This document shows, in pieces, positions 43,778-54,395 of a DNA stretch of 64,000 nt. Below the pieces are notes generated by a model. The model saw only the letters and a list, made by a program, of their open reading frames with translations. It was not told where the DNA came from and searched no databases. The DNA comes from Aradus depressus (taxonomy: Eukaryota; Arthropoda; Insecta; Hemiptera; Aradidae): contig OY759218.1 of NCBI GenBank assembly GCA_963662175.1, positions 50,723,427 to 50,787,426 of the forward strand, written 5' to 3'. The first letter of the stretch is position 1, and each line of letters begins with the position of its first letter. Both the position numbers and the translations under genes were made by a program.

Positions 43778-43820
43778 TGACTCTTGATAATGCCTTAACA
43801 CGGCGAAACTAGTTGAGTAT
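43778..43820 (+). other. PLE-type terminal motif remnant
   Basis: ctcttgataatgccttaaca, cggcgaaactagttgagt: same plan as the PLE motif (TGA..ATG, short stem, CGAAAC, palindrome ACTAGT) with a changed core base. Confidence 0.35.
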
Positions 43821-43904
43821 TTGAGAATATATAGTGAAGTTTGACAAAGAAATTGTGCATTTTAATTATCTATTCCTGAAGAATAAGGCTTAACTCAAAA
43901 ACCG

Positions 43905-44123
43905 TAATAACTTTCGAGGTAATAAATTTATCGACACAAACTTGAGTATGAGGATTCAGAAGCTATGTTATATATTTTATGTAAGGTAACTATTAATTTT
44001 CAGCCCAAACAGTCGACTGCTTTTCGAGAGTTTATTAATTAATTTGTTCTGGAGAAGTAGATTGCCAGTGATTTACCGACGACTTTTTTTTTTCTAGGAA
44101 ATGGGATAGAGAAGACATTGAGC
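43905..44123 (+). repeat. family A tail, first of a duplicated pair
   Basis: taataactttcgaggtaata to gattgccagtgatttaccga, then flank gaaatgggatagagaagaca. Flank and tail recur at 44938-45093. Confidence 0.8.
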
Positions 44124-44303
44124 GGGGGGAGGGGGGACCTTAGCCTACGCCACAGGCTTTAGGACGGTTTTAAGGTCTATGCGGGTGGGATATATCGCCT
44201 TACTGTGATAAGAACTCCTGAAGGGGGCTTTTCTGCTTGTGTAGCAGTCTGTACGCCAATTATGAAACTCTCCATAGGGCAAGGATAAAACTAATGAAGG
44301 ACC
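44124..44303. other. unassigned, GC-richer
   Basis: No gene seen; the stretch resumes after the MITE at 44729-44830. Confidence 0.4.
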
Positions 44304-44311
44304 ATCTAGAG

Positions 44312-44720
44312 TAGGGGTGGTGAACCTGGTCCCTCAGTGGGCCATTCAACCTTTCATGATGGGCGGTAGACGTTTTGTCCGATCTTGAAACTACTTTCCG
44401 TTATTTCAATTCTCGGCTTCTTATATATCGTAATATTAAATTCTTCTACCGGCCGCCATGTTCGAATGTCCGCCATATGTAAACAAATCGGAACTCGCGA
44501 TTACATCAAATTAAATTTTCTGTCTATTATAAACATATACAAAGTATAAATGAAGCACAAAATTTAACTACATATTTTTACTGAACCTCCACTCAAAAAT
44601 TACGAGTATTTTGCAGTCAAGCGAAATTAAGTTGCTGCGGAACCGGTCGGCGGTAAGAAAATTTTACAGGCAACGGAGGTACAAAAGGGGCTATAAGTAT
44701 AAAAAGGTTGACTACCCCTG
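44312..44720. mobile_element. hAT-type MITE, 409 bp, 8-bp target duplication
   Basis: TAGGGGTGGTGAACCTGG at the left and its near complement GTTGACTACCCCTG at the right, with ATCTAGAG directly on both flanks (44304-44311, 44721-44728). An 8-bp duplication and a CAGGGGTxGxCAACCT type TIR are hAT hallmarks. No coding sequence. Confidence 0.92.
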
Positions 44721-44834
44721 ATCTAGAGGATCCGATCGCACACTATAGGGGACCGTAACTGAATATTAATAGATACGAAGTGTTCTGAGACCACTTCATT
44801 GATATAACGAATCATACCGGATCTTCTAAGAATT

Positions 44835-44925
44835 GTATACCATGTCATATCTGTTTCAATACGACATTTTATGTCGGATTTCGGCATTTATCTTGAAAAC
44901 TGGGCGACCTGCGAAAAAAAAAAAA
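44835..44925 (-). repeat. family C fragment
   Basis: caatacgacattttatgtcg, aaactgggcgacctgcgaaa. Confidence 0.6.
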
Positions 44926-44937
44926 AAATATATTCTT

Positions 44938-45093
44938 TGTAAGGTAACTATTAATTTTCAGCCCAAACAGTCGACTGGTTTTCGAGGGGGGGGGGGGCCA
45001 ACGATTAATTTGTTCTGGGGAAGTAGATTGCCGGTGATACACCGACTTTTTTGTTTCAGAAAATGGCATAGAGAAGACATTCAGCGGGCGGTG
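44938..45093 (+). repeat. family A tail, second of the duplicated pair
   Basis: gtaactattaattttcagcc, 12-G run at 44986-44997, ttctggggaagtagattgcc, then flank gaaaatggcatagagaagac as at 44096-44123. Confidence 0.8.
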
Positions 45094-45944
45094 TACTTAA
45101 TGTTCCTACTTAAGCTCCGAAGTTAAATATTGTTAATTTTCGTTGATTTCGGCTACAATCTATTATATGTATGTGTTTTTTCTTCTTTTTATGTTTCCAC
45201 TTTTCACTAAGTTATTTTATCATCAAAGAATCCACCTGCCTCTCTGTATAAATAATTATTGTAGTTTCAGCTCAGATTTTTTTATATTGATTTTATTATT
45301 TGCAAAAGCAAAATAATTGAAATTTTACTAAGTGAATAATTTCCCCTATCAAAGAAAAGGGGATTACAGTATAATATATCTTGTGTGTATACGTACTATA
45401 CAAAGTGTCTCCCCAACCGTTTTCCTCAGCTTAAATCATTTCTAAAACTTGTCATCTTAAGACTACTTTTTTATTAGACTAAAATGATCTCCAAGGCGTG
45501 AGAGGAATACTGATATAAAAATCTCTTAGGGTTTTTGATGGTTTCAGTCAGAATTACGCAAAAGATGAAGAAACAATTTGAAGAAAAAATCCCTGTATAC
45601 TAAGAAGATAGGAATAATCTTAAAATAAATGTCACATAATCAATACGTGTTAGTACAATGTACCTAAATGTATTAAAAATATGAGCTGATGTCTGTGGAT
45701 AATACCTGCCCAAACATTGACACTTCAAATCCGACAGATCCAATTTGGATTACTACCGTGCTGCCATGCTCCTTTACTTTTCTAATAAATAAATAATATT
45801 AATAATAATAATATTTCCTAATAATTAAATAAGGAATAAATATACCTCTGTCTGTATATCTTGAACATTCATAATTGATCTATCTTGCTTATGTGATATT
45901 TATATTATTTTTGTCTTCTTAGTACTCAGGATTCATTCTTTATT
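45094..45944. other. AT-rich DNA, no recognised feature
   Basis: Contains ataat microsatellite at 45785-45815. No gene. Confidence 0.45.
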
Positions 45945-45945
45945 T

Positions 45946-46984
45946 TTACTTTCTCATACCCTATAGTATATGGAAGTATTGTAATGGTGCGAAAAACAGA
46001 GATCGAGTTTTCATCGGATCTTCAAGTTTCGAGGTCCCCTTAATCCGTTTGGACCATTTTCGCGGATGTCTGTGTGTATGATGATTGGAAGTTTGTGAGG
46101 GTTCTAATTCAGAAACGGTTCTAGCTATGAACTTGAAATTTGGAATAGAGAAGTTACATGTGATAGGTCTGATTGGACTTTGGCCGAAATCGGTCAAAAT
46201 TTGAGACCGCTTACTTCCAAGCGTAAGTACATTTTACAAGATACCGCTTACATTTGACGGGGTTAGAATGAAAGTGGTCTAAGTGACATTTTTGAAACAT
46301 TGAAGAAACTGTGCATTAAGTTCTTAACTGATTTAAAAAATCTATAATTTATCGAAACCGGCAATATTTTGTCTTTTGCTTTCATGGTGAAAGTTGCTAG
46401 CAAACCATAAAATTTAATAAAAATCTTAATTTCAAGGTCACTATTGATATGTTTAAGTTACTTGTTCATGTCACCAAAATGGAATAAGTGATTTGCCACC
46501 AGATCTCAGCACTGGCTAGGATTTCACTTGTACAACTTTTTTGCTGAACAGAACTATCATTTTTGTACCCGATTATGCACTTAACGAAAAATATCACTTG
46601 GACCATTTTGATTCTAACCCCGTAATTTATGATCTAATCAAAATTCTCTTCGAGTAAACGTTATAGAGAAAACTAAATGACACAGTATATATGAAATATA
46701 ATTTTTCTTAAGTAGCTCGGTTTTCGAAATATATGCAGAAAACCGTACTGAAATGTTTTGAAACATATTTGTAGACGTTTTCTTGATTTACCCGAAAACA
46801 GTTCCATCGAAAAATTGGTTTCCACCAAACATATTCCTTATTAAATTTCCAGTGGCTATTGTGTCCGCAGATTGAAGGGCCAACAGGACCAATATTATGG
46901 CGTCTCAATTTATTGTACATTCTTTGGGGCTGTACATAATGGTATTGGTCCTATCTCAAATGTGAGGGCACATTATGTTTTTTT
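45946..46984 (+). repeat. family C, long copy split by a MITE
   Basis: Head tttactttctcataccctat / agtatatggaagtattgtaa, cagagatcgagttttcatcg, catttttcgcggatgtctgt-like, gccgaaatcggtcaaaattt, tacattttacaagataccgc, [insertion 46257-46622], tatgatctaatcaaaattct, gaaacatatttgtagacgtt, gttccatcgaaaaattggtt, to about 46984. Confidence 0.9.
46257..46622. mobile_element. 366-bp MITE inside family C
   Basis: ACGGGGTTAGAATGAAAGTG on the left and the complement of ACGGGGTTAGAATCAAAATG on the right; the inverted ends match over about 36 bp. The C copy is continuous without it. The target duplication is not clear (TGA / TAA at the flanks, or an ATTT repeat). Confidence 0.85.
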
Positions 46985-47380
46985 GTTTGGCATAACCGCT
47001 ACTTTAATATGATATTCTTGAAGGAAGTTAAACCTCTATGCGAAACCATTAAAGCCACACTCTACCCTATTAAGGGAAAATTAGCGTGGAAAATATTACT
47101 CTGAAGAAAGATTAAAATGCCTTTGAAAACCCTTTTGTAAATAATATAGTACACACTCTAAACCGCATCATTCTTAGCTTATTATTTTCTTAAATTTATT
47201 TTTTAAATAAACGCGCTGTAATTGTTTAACGTTTACAAGTAAAGCCCAGTTGTTTTTTATGGTTCCATAGTTCGGTGGACCTCAACAAAAGCCCGTTCTT
47301 TGTGATATAAACCACTGGAGCAATTTAGATGAAACTTTGCACAAAGTAATATAATAGTAGCAATTAGTAAATTATAGCCA
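46985..47380. other. unassigned
   Basis: No gene; ends in tttagatgaaactttgcaca, a phrase common in repeats but not assignable here. Confidence 0.4.
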
Positions 47381-47381
47381 T

Positions 47382-47652
47382 TACAGGACTTTCTTATACT
47401 GGACCAGTAGACACTACACTTTTGTACAGAGATCTCCCCCCCTCAAATGCCTTTCATACTGGCATCACTCAGTACATGAAAGTAGTGTTGGAGTCAGCGG
47501 TGTTCTTTGTTTCATTGTATAGAGTAATTCTGAGACTGACTGTATGAAGTGTGTGTAGTATGGAATGAATTTGTGAGGGTGGAGGGGGAGGTAGAGGAAT
47601 CTGTACAAAGTGGTTGGTATAAAAATGTCTTGTAATGGCCCACATCATATAC
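47382..47652. repeat. family B palindrome, complete, without family C
   Basis: gccattacaggactttctta, cccctcaaatgcctttcata, ggcatcactcagtacatgaa, tggaatgaatttgtgagggt, ggttggtataaaaatgtctt, ggcccacatcatat. Confidence 0.85.
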
Positions 47653-47654
47653 GA

Positions 47655-48200
47655 GTGTCATCAAAAAGTTACAGGACTCATTTTTTAAACATTTATTTAA
47701 AATATGTACAAGTTGAGGACTCATCTTCTGGAATGCTGTTCAGCACCTCAGTGATTTTTCTTTAATTTCGTCAGTTGAGTGAAATCTCTGCCCTTTTAAG
47801 GGTCTCTTGAATTTCGAAAACAGGGAAACGTCCGCAGGGGCCAAGTCTGATGAGTACGGGGGCTGGGGGATGACGTTTTTTATGCAATAATAACGAATGA
47901 GCAACGCAGAATGAACAGGCGCGTTGTCTTGGTGCAGCACTCACTCCCCATTCGCCACAGCTCAGGTCTCTTCCTCAGGGTTTCAAGGTACTAATTGAGG
48001 ATTAATTGTCACACCTCGTGGAAGAAATTCGTAATAGACAACACCCTTCAAGTCGAAGTTGATGGGCGTCCTGAATGAGGATTGTCTCCTGACGATGTCC
48101 GGCCTTCTTTGAACCTCTTTTACCACTCATGACACCATGATCGACTCAGACATTCATCCCCAAAAGCCTCTTGCAACATCTGAAAAGTTTTACCCTACTT
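47655..48200 (-). pseudogene. mariner-type transposase, internally deleted
   Basis: On the minus strand the HTH end (WKRFKEGRTSSGDNPHSGRP-like, near 48110-48060) is followed, after a deletion, by GVVYYEFLPRGVTINPQ (near 48030-47990), then HQDNAPVHSALLIRYY, PQPPYSSDLAPADVSLFSKF and KRPLKGQRFHST. HQDNAP and YSSDLAPAD hold the second and third catalytic Asp of mariner; the spacing is about 31 residues by my count, short of the usual 34. Several frameshifts. The element has no intact TIR that I can place. Confidence 0.8.
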
Positions 48201-48329
48201 CACACAAAACAAAACTCGTTGCTCTTCTTTTTGATTTATTTGACAATATGTCGTATATTATGTATATCATTTTTAATTACAAAACTAACAAAACAAAAAC
48301 TAAACTAGGGGAGCTATAACTCCTATTTC

Positions 48330-48540
48330 AAATTTGAAGACAAAGTGGCGATTAGAAATTCAATAAGAAACATTTTTGTTAGGAACTAGTTTTTTCATAG
48401 GATTAACTTTTCGCGTAAATCTAGAAAAAGTCTAAAAAAATTAACTCAAATCTACAATTCAGGATGGCATACGGCTTGTACGAGTATCTCGCAAACCAGG
48501 CAGCCTGCAAAAAATCTTATTTTATATATAACGTGCTACC
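48330..48540 (-). repeat. family C fragment
   Basis: tgaagacaaagtggcgatta, cataggattaacttttcgcg, gtatctcgcaaaccaggcag. Confidence 0.8.
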
Positions 48541-49112
48541 TTAAGGCCAGTGTGAAGAGTTTTGTTGTAGACGTAAGAAGGAGCATTGGCTATTGTATGA
48601 AGAATTTTGGATTGAAGCGATTTGGATGCGCTGGAGATTTGAAGCCTTGGTAGAACCCCAGAATTCCCGTCCTTAAATTCACATAGGTTTGTGTACTGCG
48701 TTGTATATAAGTCGTTCTGTTTTCAAAGTTAAATTAGATCTTTTGTCTAGTTGTCTTAGTAACAGTTTATATCGTCTGTTCTTGTCTTTTCAGTCTCTTG
48801 TGAAAATTCCAAGTTTGTCGTTTGTCGAGTATGAGGCCTAGATAGCGGACGGATTGTTGTTAAGGTACACTGGAGGTCAGGTATATTTGCGACGGAGGGT
48901 GAAGACGATGTGAACTGACTTCTTGTCGTTCACCTTCACACTCCACTTTTTGTACCAGAACTGAAGGGATATCAGGTGTTCTTGGAGGTGTCTGGATGAT
49001 AGGACCGGGTCGGGATCTGTAAAGGTGTGGAGTTGTATTGATGGATGGCCGGGGATCTGCTGTGTATATTGTGTAGATGTATAAACCTGTAGTTTTGTCT
49101 GACTGTAACAAG
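48541..49112 (-). pseudogene. Jockey-type RT fragment
   Basis: Mixed frames on the minus strand give SSGTKSGV-like W..KVN, SVHIVFTLR-like SSPSVANIPDLQCTL, IRPLSRPHTRQTTNLEFSQE and AVHKPM..REFWGSTKASNL, QRIQIASIQNSS, which follow the RT order from the region after the active site to YGIQLWGxAxxSN. Badly decayed. Confidence 0.65.
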
Positions 49113-49224
49113 TTAATTCAAAAATTACAGTATGGATTTTGATGAAATTTCATATGTTCTTATAAGCCCGATTGAGTCTCTATCTATTTAAACAGAAAGG
49201 AGAGGTTGAGGGATGGACCGGTTG

Positions 49225-49440
49225 CCTTGACACCTAATTTAGGTCGTATGTTCTTAATTCCTGTCTTTAAAAAGTCGACCAGTCTGTCCAATATACAATT
49301 GGTCGCACTGTAGACTATATATATTTCATTTTTTTTATCAATTTCAGTTCTGTCCCTGCCTTTATCTAAGTACTGAATCTTGGGATTGACAGATTTAAAA
49401 CCGATATTATATCCTTCTTTTCGGACAGGATATTTGATAG
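49225..49440 (-). pseudogene. PLE GIY-YIG endonuclease remnant
   Basis: On the minus strand: SVNPKIQYLDKGRDRTEIDK, then KNEIYIVYSATNCILDRLVD, the counterpart of the PLE linker and SGVYSLECATCSQLYIGQTG at 3770-3890. Frame is broken inside the YIG motif. Confidence 0.75.
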
Positions 49441-49449
49441 TGGGCCAGA

Positions 49450-49955
49450 GCCCATGAAGCTACCGCTCTCCCTTTAAGCCCTCTTCTTTCCTACTAGAAT
49501 ATGCCATTTGGTATGTATGCTAAGTAGCATATATCGGGGGTTATCTGATTTTTGAAACGTAATATCATGCAAAATAACATTTCGAGCTCAAAAAAGAGGG
49601 ACCATTTAATTAATTTAAATGAAGGTACGTTTTGTGGATAACATTTAAGCTTATTTGGAAGTCAATGTTTTCCTATAAAAATTTAAATAATTTATTCAAA
49701 AATTCAACAAGATTAATATAAAAACAGGACGACCAATAAAAATAACAATTTTTTTTGTTTAAAGTAATATTGATTTGAACTTTTCGTGAACAGTTTCTCA
49801 TTTTAAAAACCTGCAAAAAATAATTATCCTACTTTCCATCTGCATAGAACATAGTGAACATACTTATTTGCTTACCAGAGTACAGCTTTTTGATATTCTC
49901 CAATGTTTCAATAAAAGTTGTAAGAAATAAGAAGTTATATTCTTTAATATTTACT
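49450..49955. other. AT-rich, no recognised feature
   Basis: Nothing gene-like. Confidence 0.4.
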
Positions 49956-49957
49956 TT

Positions 49958-50545
49958 CTTATACATATAGTATAAGGAAGTATTGTATTCGAGCGAAAAT
50001 CCGAGATCGAGAGTTCAACGGTTTTGCACATTTTGAGATTCCCTGAATACCAAAAATATTCTTATTAAATTTCCAATCGCTAATGTGTTCTCGATTGAAG
50101 AACCCATAAGACCAAAATGTCTGTATATTTGATTTGAAGTTTGTGAGCGCTCTAATTCAGAAATGATTGTTGCTTTGAACTTGAAATTTGAAATGCAGAT
50201 GTTGCATTTGCCAACTTAAATCTGGTTAAATTTTAGCCGAAATCGGAAGTAAAAGAATACTTTACTTTGTGTTCTAAGTAAATTTTAAAAGATACCTCAT
50301 ACTTATGACCAGACATAAGATAAATGCCAAAAACCGTCCTAAAACGTCATTCACAAACCTATTTTTTTAAACGTTTTCTTGATTTACGTAAAAACTATTA
50401 GTCCTACCGACAAATCACGTCCTACCAAAACTGATCCTTATTAAATTTCAAAACACTCATTTTTTCTTAGATTTGAAATAGGACCAATATAAAGAACGTT
50501 ATAGAGACTCAAAAAATGTGCAATAAATATCCGTGGAAAATATAT
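49958..50545 (+). repeat. family C, internally shortened
   Basis: Head actttcttatacatatagta / taaggaagtattgtattcga, aatccgagatcgagagttca; middle pieces in changed order; attagtcctaccgacaaatc; ends at an AT microsatellite (50545-50605). Confidence 0.85.
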
Positions 50546-50762
50546 TATATATATTTTATTTTTTTATACACATTATATATATATTTTTTTTACAATATAA
50601 ATATATTAATAAGTATCAATGAAACGAATGTCAACACTTGATGAATCAGAAGTCTATGAGTAAGGAACTTCTTTATTTTCAATTAAATCAATTGGGTTTA
50701 GGGAAATTTCTCTCTTTCCGATTCAGTTCATTATTTTGCGCGTGATTCACCAACATCTATTA

Positions 50763-51437
50763 CATCTCTGGGGATACGAAGTATAGGGGAAGTAATGTAA
50801 TAAGTTAAAAATTCGATGCGGGAATTTCAACGGAATTTCATATTTTCCGACCTTTAGATTCCAAAAATGAAAAAAAAAGTCTGTGTCAATGAACACGATA
50901 ACTCGATTGAATGTATCGAGACGAAATTTTATATGTGGATATAGAACTCTCTAACGACACCCATGGCTTTCAGTCAAATCGACCAAAGGTAAGGGGGGAT
51001 TAGGGGAGGCCTAAACATAAAAACTCCAATAACTTAAGATGTAATGTATGTATCAACATGAAATTTTATATGTGCGACCAAAACCACATAAAGACCAAAT
51101 CGACCAATGGGTAGGGGGGAGTGGAGAGAGGCTTAACTCAAAACCTCTAATAACTGCCGTTGTAATGAATGTATCGACACAAAATTTCTTATGTGAACTC
51201 AAAACCTCATGGATGGACACATCAATTTTCAACGGAATCGGCAGAAGGTAACAGAGCGGTCAGAGGGGGGCTCAACTCAAAACCTCAAATAACTGCCGAT
51301 CAAATGAATATATGGACATAAAATTTCATATTTAAAGTCAAAACCCAAAGAGGACATAAGCAAAAAATTTCAGAGATATCGTCTAAAGGGAAGGGGGAGA
51401 GGGATTCATAGGAGGGGGCTCAATTCAAAATTAATGT
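50763..51437 (+). repeat. family A with four monomers, tail replaced by a G-run
   Basis: Head ctggggatacgaagtatagg; monomer starts at about 50907, 51043, 51164 and 51303 (spacing 136, 121, 139), each with a purine tract such as ggtaaggggggattagggga. Stops at a run of 21 G (51449-51469) with no tail hairpin. Confidence 0.9.
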
Positions 51438-51469
51438 TAGGAACGAGTGGGGGGGGGGGGGGGGGGGGG

Positions 51470-51820
51470 TGCAAAGTTACGCCACTGCCTGTTGCACTAC
51501 TTGCAGTTTCGATATGCACCCAATCGCGTGCCTATTGTTCGAGGTTGGTTCATTATTAGGAATTCTGTGAGGAGCCCTCACTCCCAAGGAATCTCATTTC
51601 AGTTCGTGGAGGGTTTTTTGGAATTCATACAAAGAATGTGAACAAGATATAAATACCTTAAAATTTCATTACTGTCTGCTCATTCAAATTCTTTAGAATG
51701 AAAGACAAGACAAGGTCCTTCTTGCCTTTTAATAAAAATATTTTAGCGAAATTATTGTTTTTAACATTTTTTAAAATTTTTATTTTTATTTTACAAATAG
51801 GTATTTACAACTGTAAAAAA
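51470..51820. other. unassigned
   Basis: No gene recognised. Confidence 0.4.
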
Positions 51821-51821
51821 T

Positions 51822-52175
51822 ACAGATCACTCTCCTCAACCCCCCCCCCCCCCCCTCCACTCCTTGTCACCCTCTCAAGCGATGGTCCCGAGCCTGTACG
51901 ATGTCAGACCCGTACCCTAGGTGAATAAAAAATTTAGGGGCGGCAAAATATAGGACTCCCATAGAAGAGTCGGTCTCATGTCCACCAGAGCGACGAAAGA
52001 GCGCTCTAGTATGCGATATGACCTTGTTGCTGCAGCTTGGGCATAAGTTACAATAACTAACACAAAAAATGTGTTCAAGGGACCAAAAAACGTGAAATTC
52101 CATTAAAAACTTGATCTGCGATGTTCGTATGATTACAATACTTTACACTAAAGATATAAGCAAGTAAAAATATAT
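51822..52175. repeat. half family B, SINE 3' part, family C head
   Basis: 51822-51877 is B (acagatcactctcctcaacc, C-run 51840-51854, caccctctcaa). 51878-52058 (+) is the SINE body (gcgatggtcccgagcctgta, gtcggtctcatgtccaccag, agcgctctagtatgcgatat). 52062-52175 (-) is C (gggaccaaaaaacgtgaaat, aaacttgatctgcgatgttc). Confidence 0.8.
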
Positions 52176-52177
52176 AT

Positions 52178-52462
52178 GGCCATAATAGGACTTACTATTA
52201 CAACCACGTTTTTACAGATGACTCTCCTCCCTCCCCCACTCCCCTCCTCACCCTCTCAAATTCATTATTAACTGGCGTTACTGGTATAAGAATGTCACTC
52301 TCAGAATTATGCTGTACAATGAAACAAAGAAAACCGCTGATGCGAACACATTATTTTCTTATATTCAGTAATGCCAGTTTGAAAAGAACTTGAGACGAAA
52401 GGAGGGATGTAAAAACATGGTTAGTACAAAAAAGACCTGTTATGGCCACATCATATACTTTG
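52178..52462. repeat. family B palindrome, complete
   Basis: atggccataataggacttac, aaccacgtttttacagatga, aactggcgttactggtataa, gaaacaaagaaaaccgctga, tattcagtaatgccagtttg, tggccacatcatat. Confidence 0.85.
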
Positions 52463-52865
52463 AAAGGGCTCATAGAATAACTGGCTCCAAGAAATAACTA
52501 TAAAGAGGGACGTGTTGACTTCATAGAAGACTGGCGCAAGGTATAAAGTGCCTGAGCCACGACTTGGCATGTTGGCCTCAGGAGGGAACCTCGGATAACA
52601 CCTCCCCCAAATTCACCTTAACGATAAAGAAAGACCAGGATTTCAAACCAATAAGTCCGTTAAATATTGAAGTACCAAAAGGGCCAAGCTTGCTAAACCC
52701 AAACCAAGATAAGCCACGCACCCTTTTCTTTAAAAAAAAAGCCTACTCTATCTCAAAATCCTAAGGGCCACTTCAAGAAAAAAAAAAAATTTAGTACATA
52801 GCGTTATAATACATAGAATACTCATGACCACAACAGCTATCTCAAAACCTAATCCCTTTTCATAA
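52463..52865. other. unassigned stretch with a 66-aa open frame
   Basis: Frame 52564-52764 (+) reads TLTIKKDQDFKPISPLNIEV and PKGPSLLNPNQDKPRTLFFK. It looks more protein-like than most chance frames but has no motif I know. An A-run follows at 52772-52787. Confidence 0.3.
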
Positions 52866-52867
52866 TA

Positions 52868-53500
52868 AAAATATATGTGGTCATAAAAGGACTCTCTTAT
52901 ACCAACCACTGTTACACACATCATTCTCCCTCGCCTTCACGTGCTCTTTCTTTGTTTCATTGTACAACATAATTCTGAGAATGACTTTTATATACCTAGT
53001 AATGATATTGATTATTATATATATTTTTCATTATGTTTATCCTTTTGAATAAAACACTACCAATAATAAAAATAGACTTTATAATTCGTTACTATATAGA
53101 TACAATTTAAATAATACTTTAAATACTTCATACGGAAATTTATTTTACATACTTTGGGGCGCTATAACTTTAGTCTTATCGGTCCTATCGGAAATCTAAG
53201 GACACGTAATCGAACACAAATTTAATAAGAAACATTTTTGTTAAGAATCAATTTTTCGATAGGACTAACTCTTTTCGCTTAAATGAAGCAAACGTGTAAA
53301 AAATTGATATTTTATTGTTGTAGTTACTGGATATAAAAAAGTCACTCTGAGAATCACGCTGTGCAATTTACATGTTCCTACCCAGTAACGCTAGTATGAA
53401 ATGATTTGAGAAGAGGGGTGGGGCAGGGAGAGTGATCTGTGCAAAAGTGGTTGGTATAAGAAAGTCCTGTTATGGCCACATCACACATATTATATTTATT
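52868..53500 (-). repeat. half family B, family C, half family B
   Basis: 52868-53010: gtggtcataaaaggactctc, accaaccactgttacacaca, attctgagaatgacttttat. 53075-53310: cgttactatatagatacaat, tggggcgctataactttagt, cgataggactaactcttttc. 53325-53490: gtcactctgagaatcacgct, gtaacgctagtatgaaatga, gtggttggtataagaaagtc. Confidence 0.85.
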
Positions 53501-53507
53501 TTCTTAA

Positions 53508-53822
53508 TTCTTCCTATACCAACCACTTTTGCAGGCATTATTCTCATTTGCCTTCACCCCTCTCAAATTCATTTCATACTGACGTTACTGGCTATATGAA
53601 AGTAATGTCTTTATTTCATTGTACAGCGTAATTCTTATACCCAGTAAGGCTACTATGAAATGCATTTGAGAAGAGGGGATGAGGAGTGATTTGTGCAAAA
53701 GTGGTTGGTATAAGAATGTCCTGTTATGGCCACATCATATATATTTTATTGCTTCTATATCTATTATCGTCTATTCGTTGCTATGGGATACATATTAAAA
53801 ATTACTTTAAAATATAGACACA
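53508..53822 (-). repeat. family B palindrome followed by family C junction
   Basis: ccaaccacttttgcaggcat, ggctatatgaaagtaatgtc, cccagtaaggctactatgaa, gtcctgttatggccacatca; then attcgttgctatgggataca, the C sequence that always adjoins B. Confidence 0.85.
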
Positions 53823-53983
53823 TAGAGGCACCGGTACCTCGGAGGTAGCATGCTAGCCTACTGAGCTTCCGAGGTTCCGGGGTTCCAAACCCGTTAGCTT
53901 TTACATCTGAGATGTAAAAAAACCTTGAGCACGCAGTCCTTTCGGACGGAACGTAAAGTTCCCGACCCTGTACGAGATCATTT
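53823..53983 (+). mobile_element. tRNA-derived SINE, head and part of the body, inside family C
   Basis: agaggcaccggtacctcgga, tccggggttccaaaccc, tttacatctgagatg, tttcggacggaacgtaaagt. C resumes at about 53985. Confidence 0.8.
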
Positions 53984-53984
53984 C

Positions 53985-54155
53985 AAAATCCAAGTTCATT
54001 GCTACAATCGTTTTTGTATTATCGCGGAAATGGTCAATACGTGCTCAGGGGACTTTGCAAAGTAATTCTGTTGAAAACTCGATCTCGGATTTTTGAGCGA
54101 ATACAATACATCTTCATACTAAAGGTATAAGAAAATATAAAAGATAGTCTTATTA
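53985..54155 (-). repeat. family C, head part
   Basis: ttcaaaatccaagttcattg, tatcgcggaaatggtcaata, gaaaactcgatctcggattt, ctaaaggtataagaaaat. Confidence 0.85.
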
Positions 54156-54395
54156 ATTTTTTTTCGCTTATGTCTAAAGTAAAAGCACTCTGCCCGATAT
54201 ATGCCATAAAAAACCTTTTTTCATTTTATGACTTTTAGCAATTTAGTCATGAATTCTGTCGAGAAAACAAATTAAGTGGGTAAAGTGAAAATACCCTTAA
54301 AAACTTCTATACTCATATTTTTATAATTTCTTTCCTGATAAGGGCATTTATATTAGAGCAATTAATTAATCTATTCGGGAATCACTTTTAATTTC

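Noticed and set aside
47740..47940. Intact mariner transposase
   Set aside because: Only fragments of the domain remain, with frameshifts and a central deletion.
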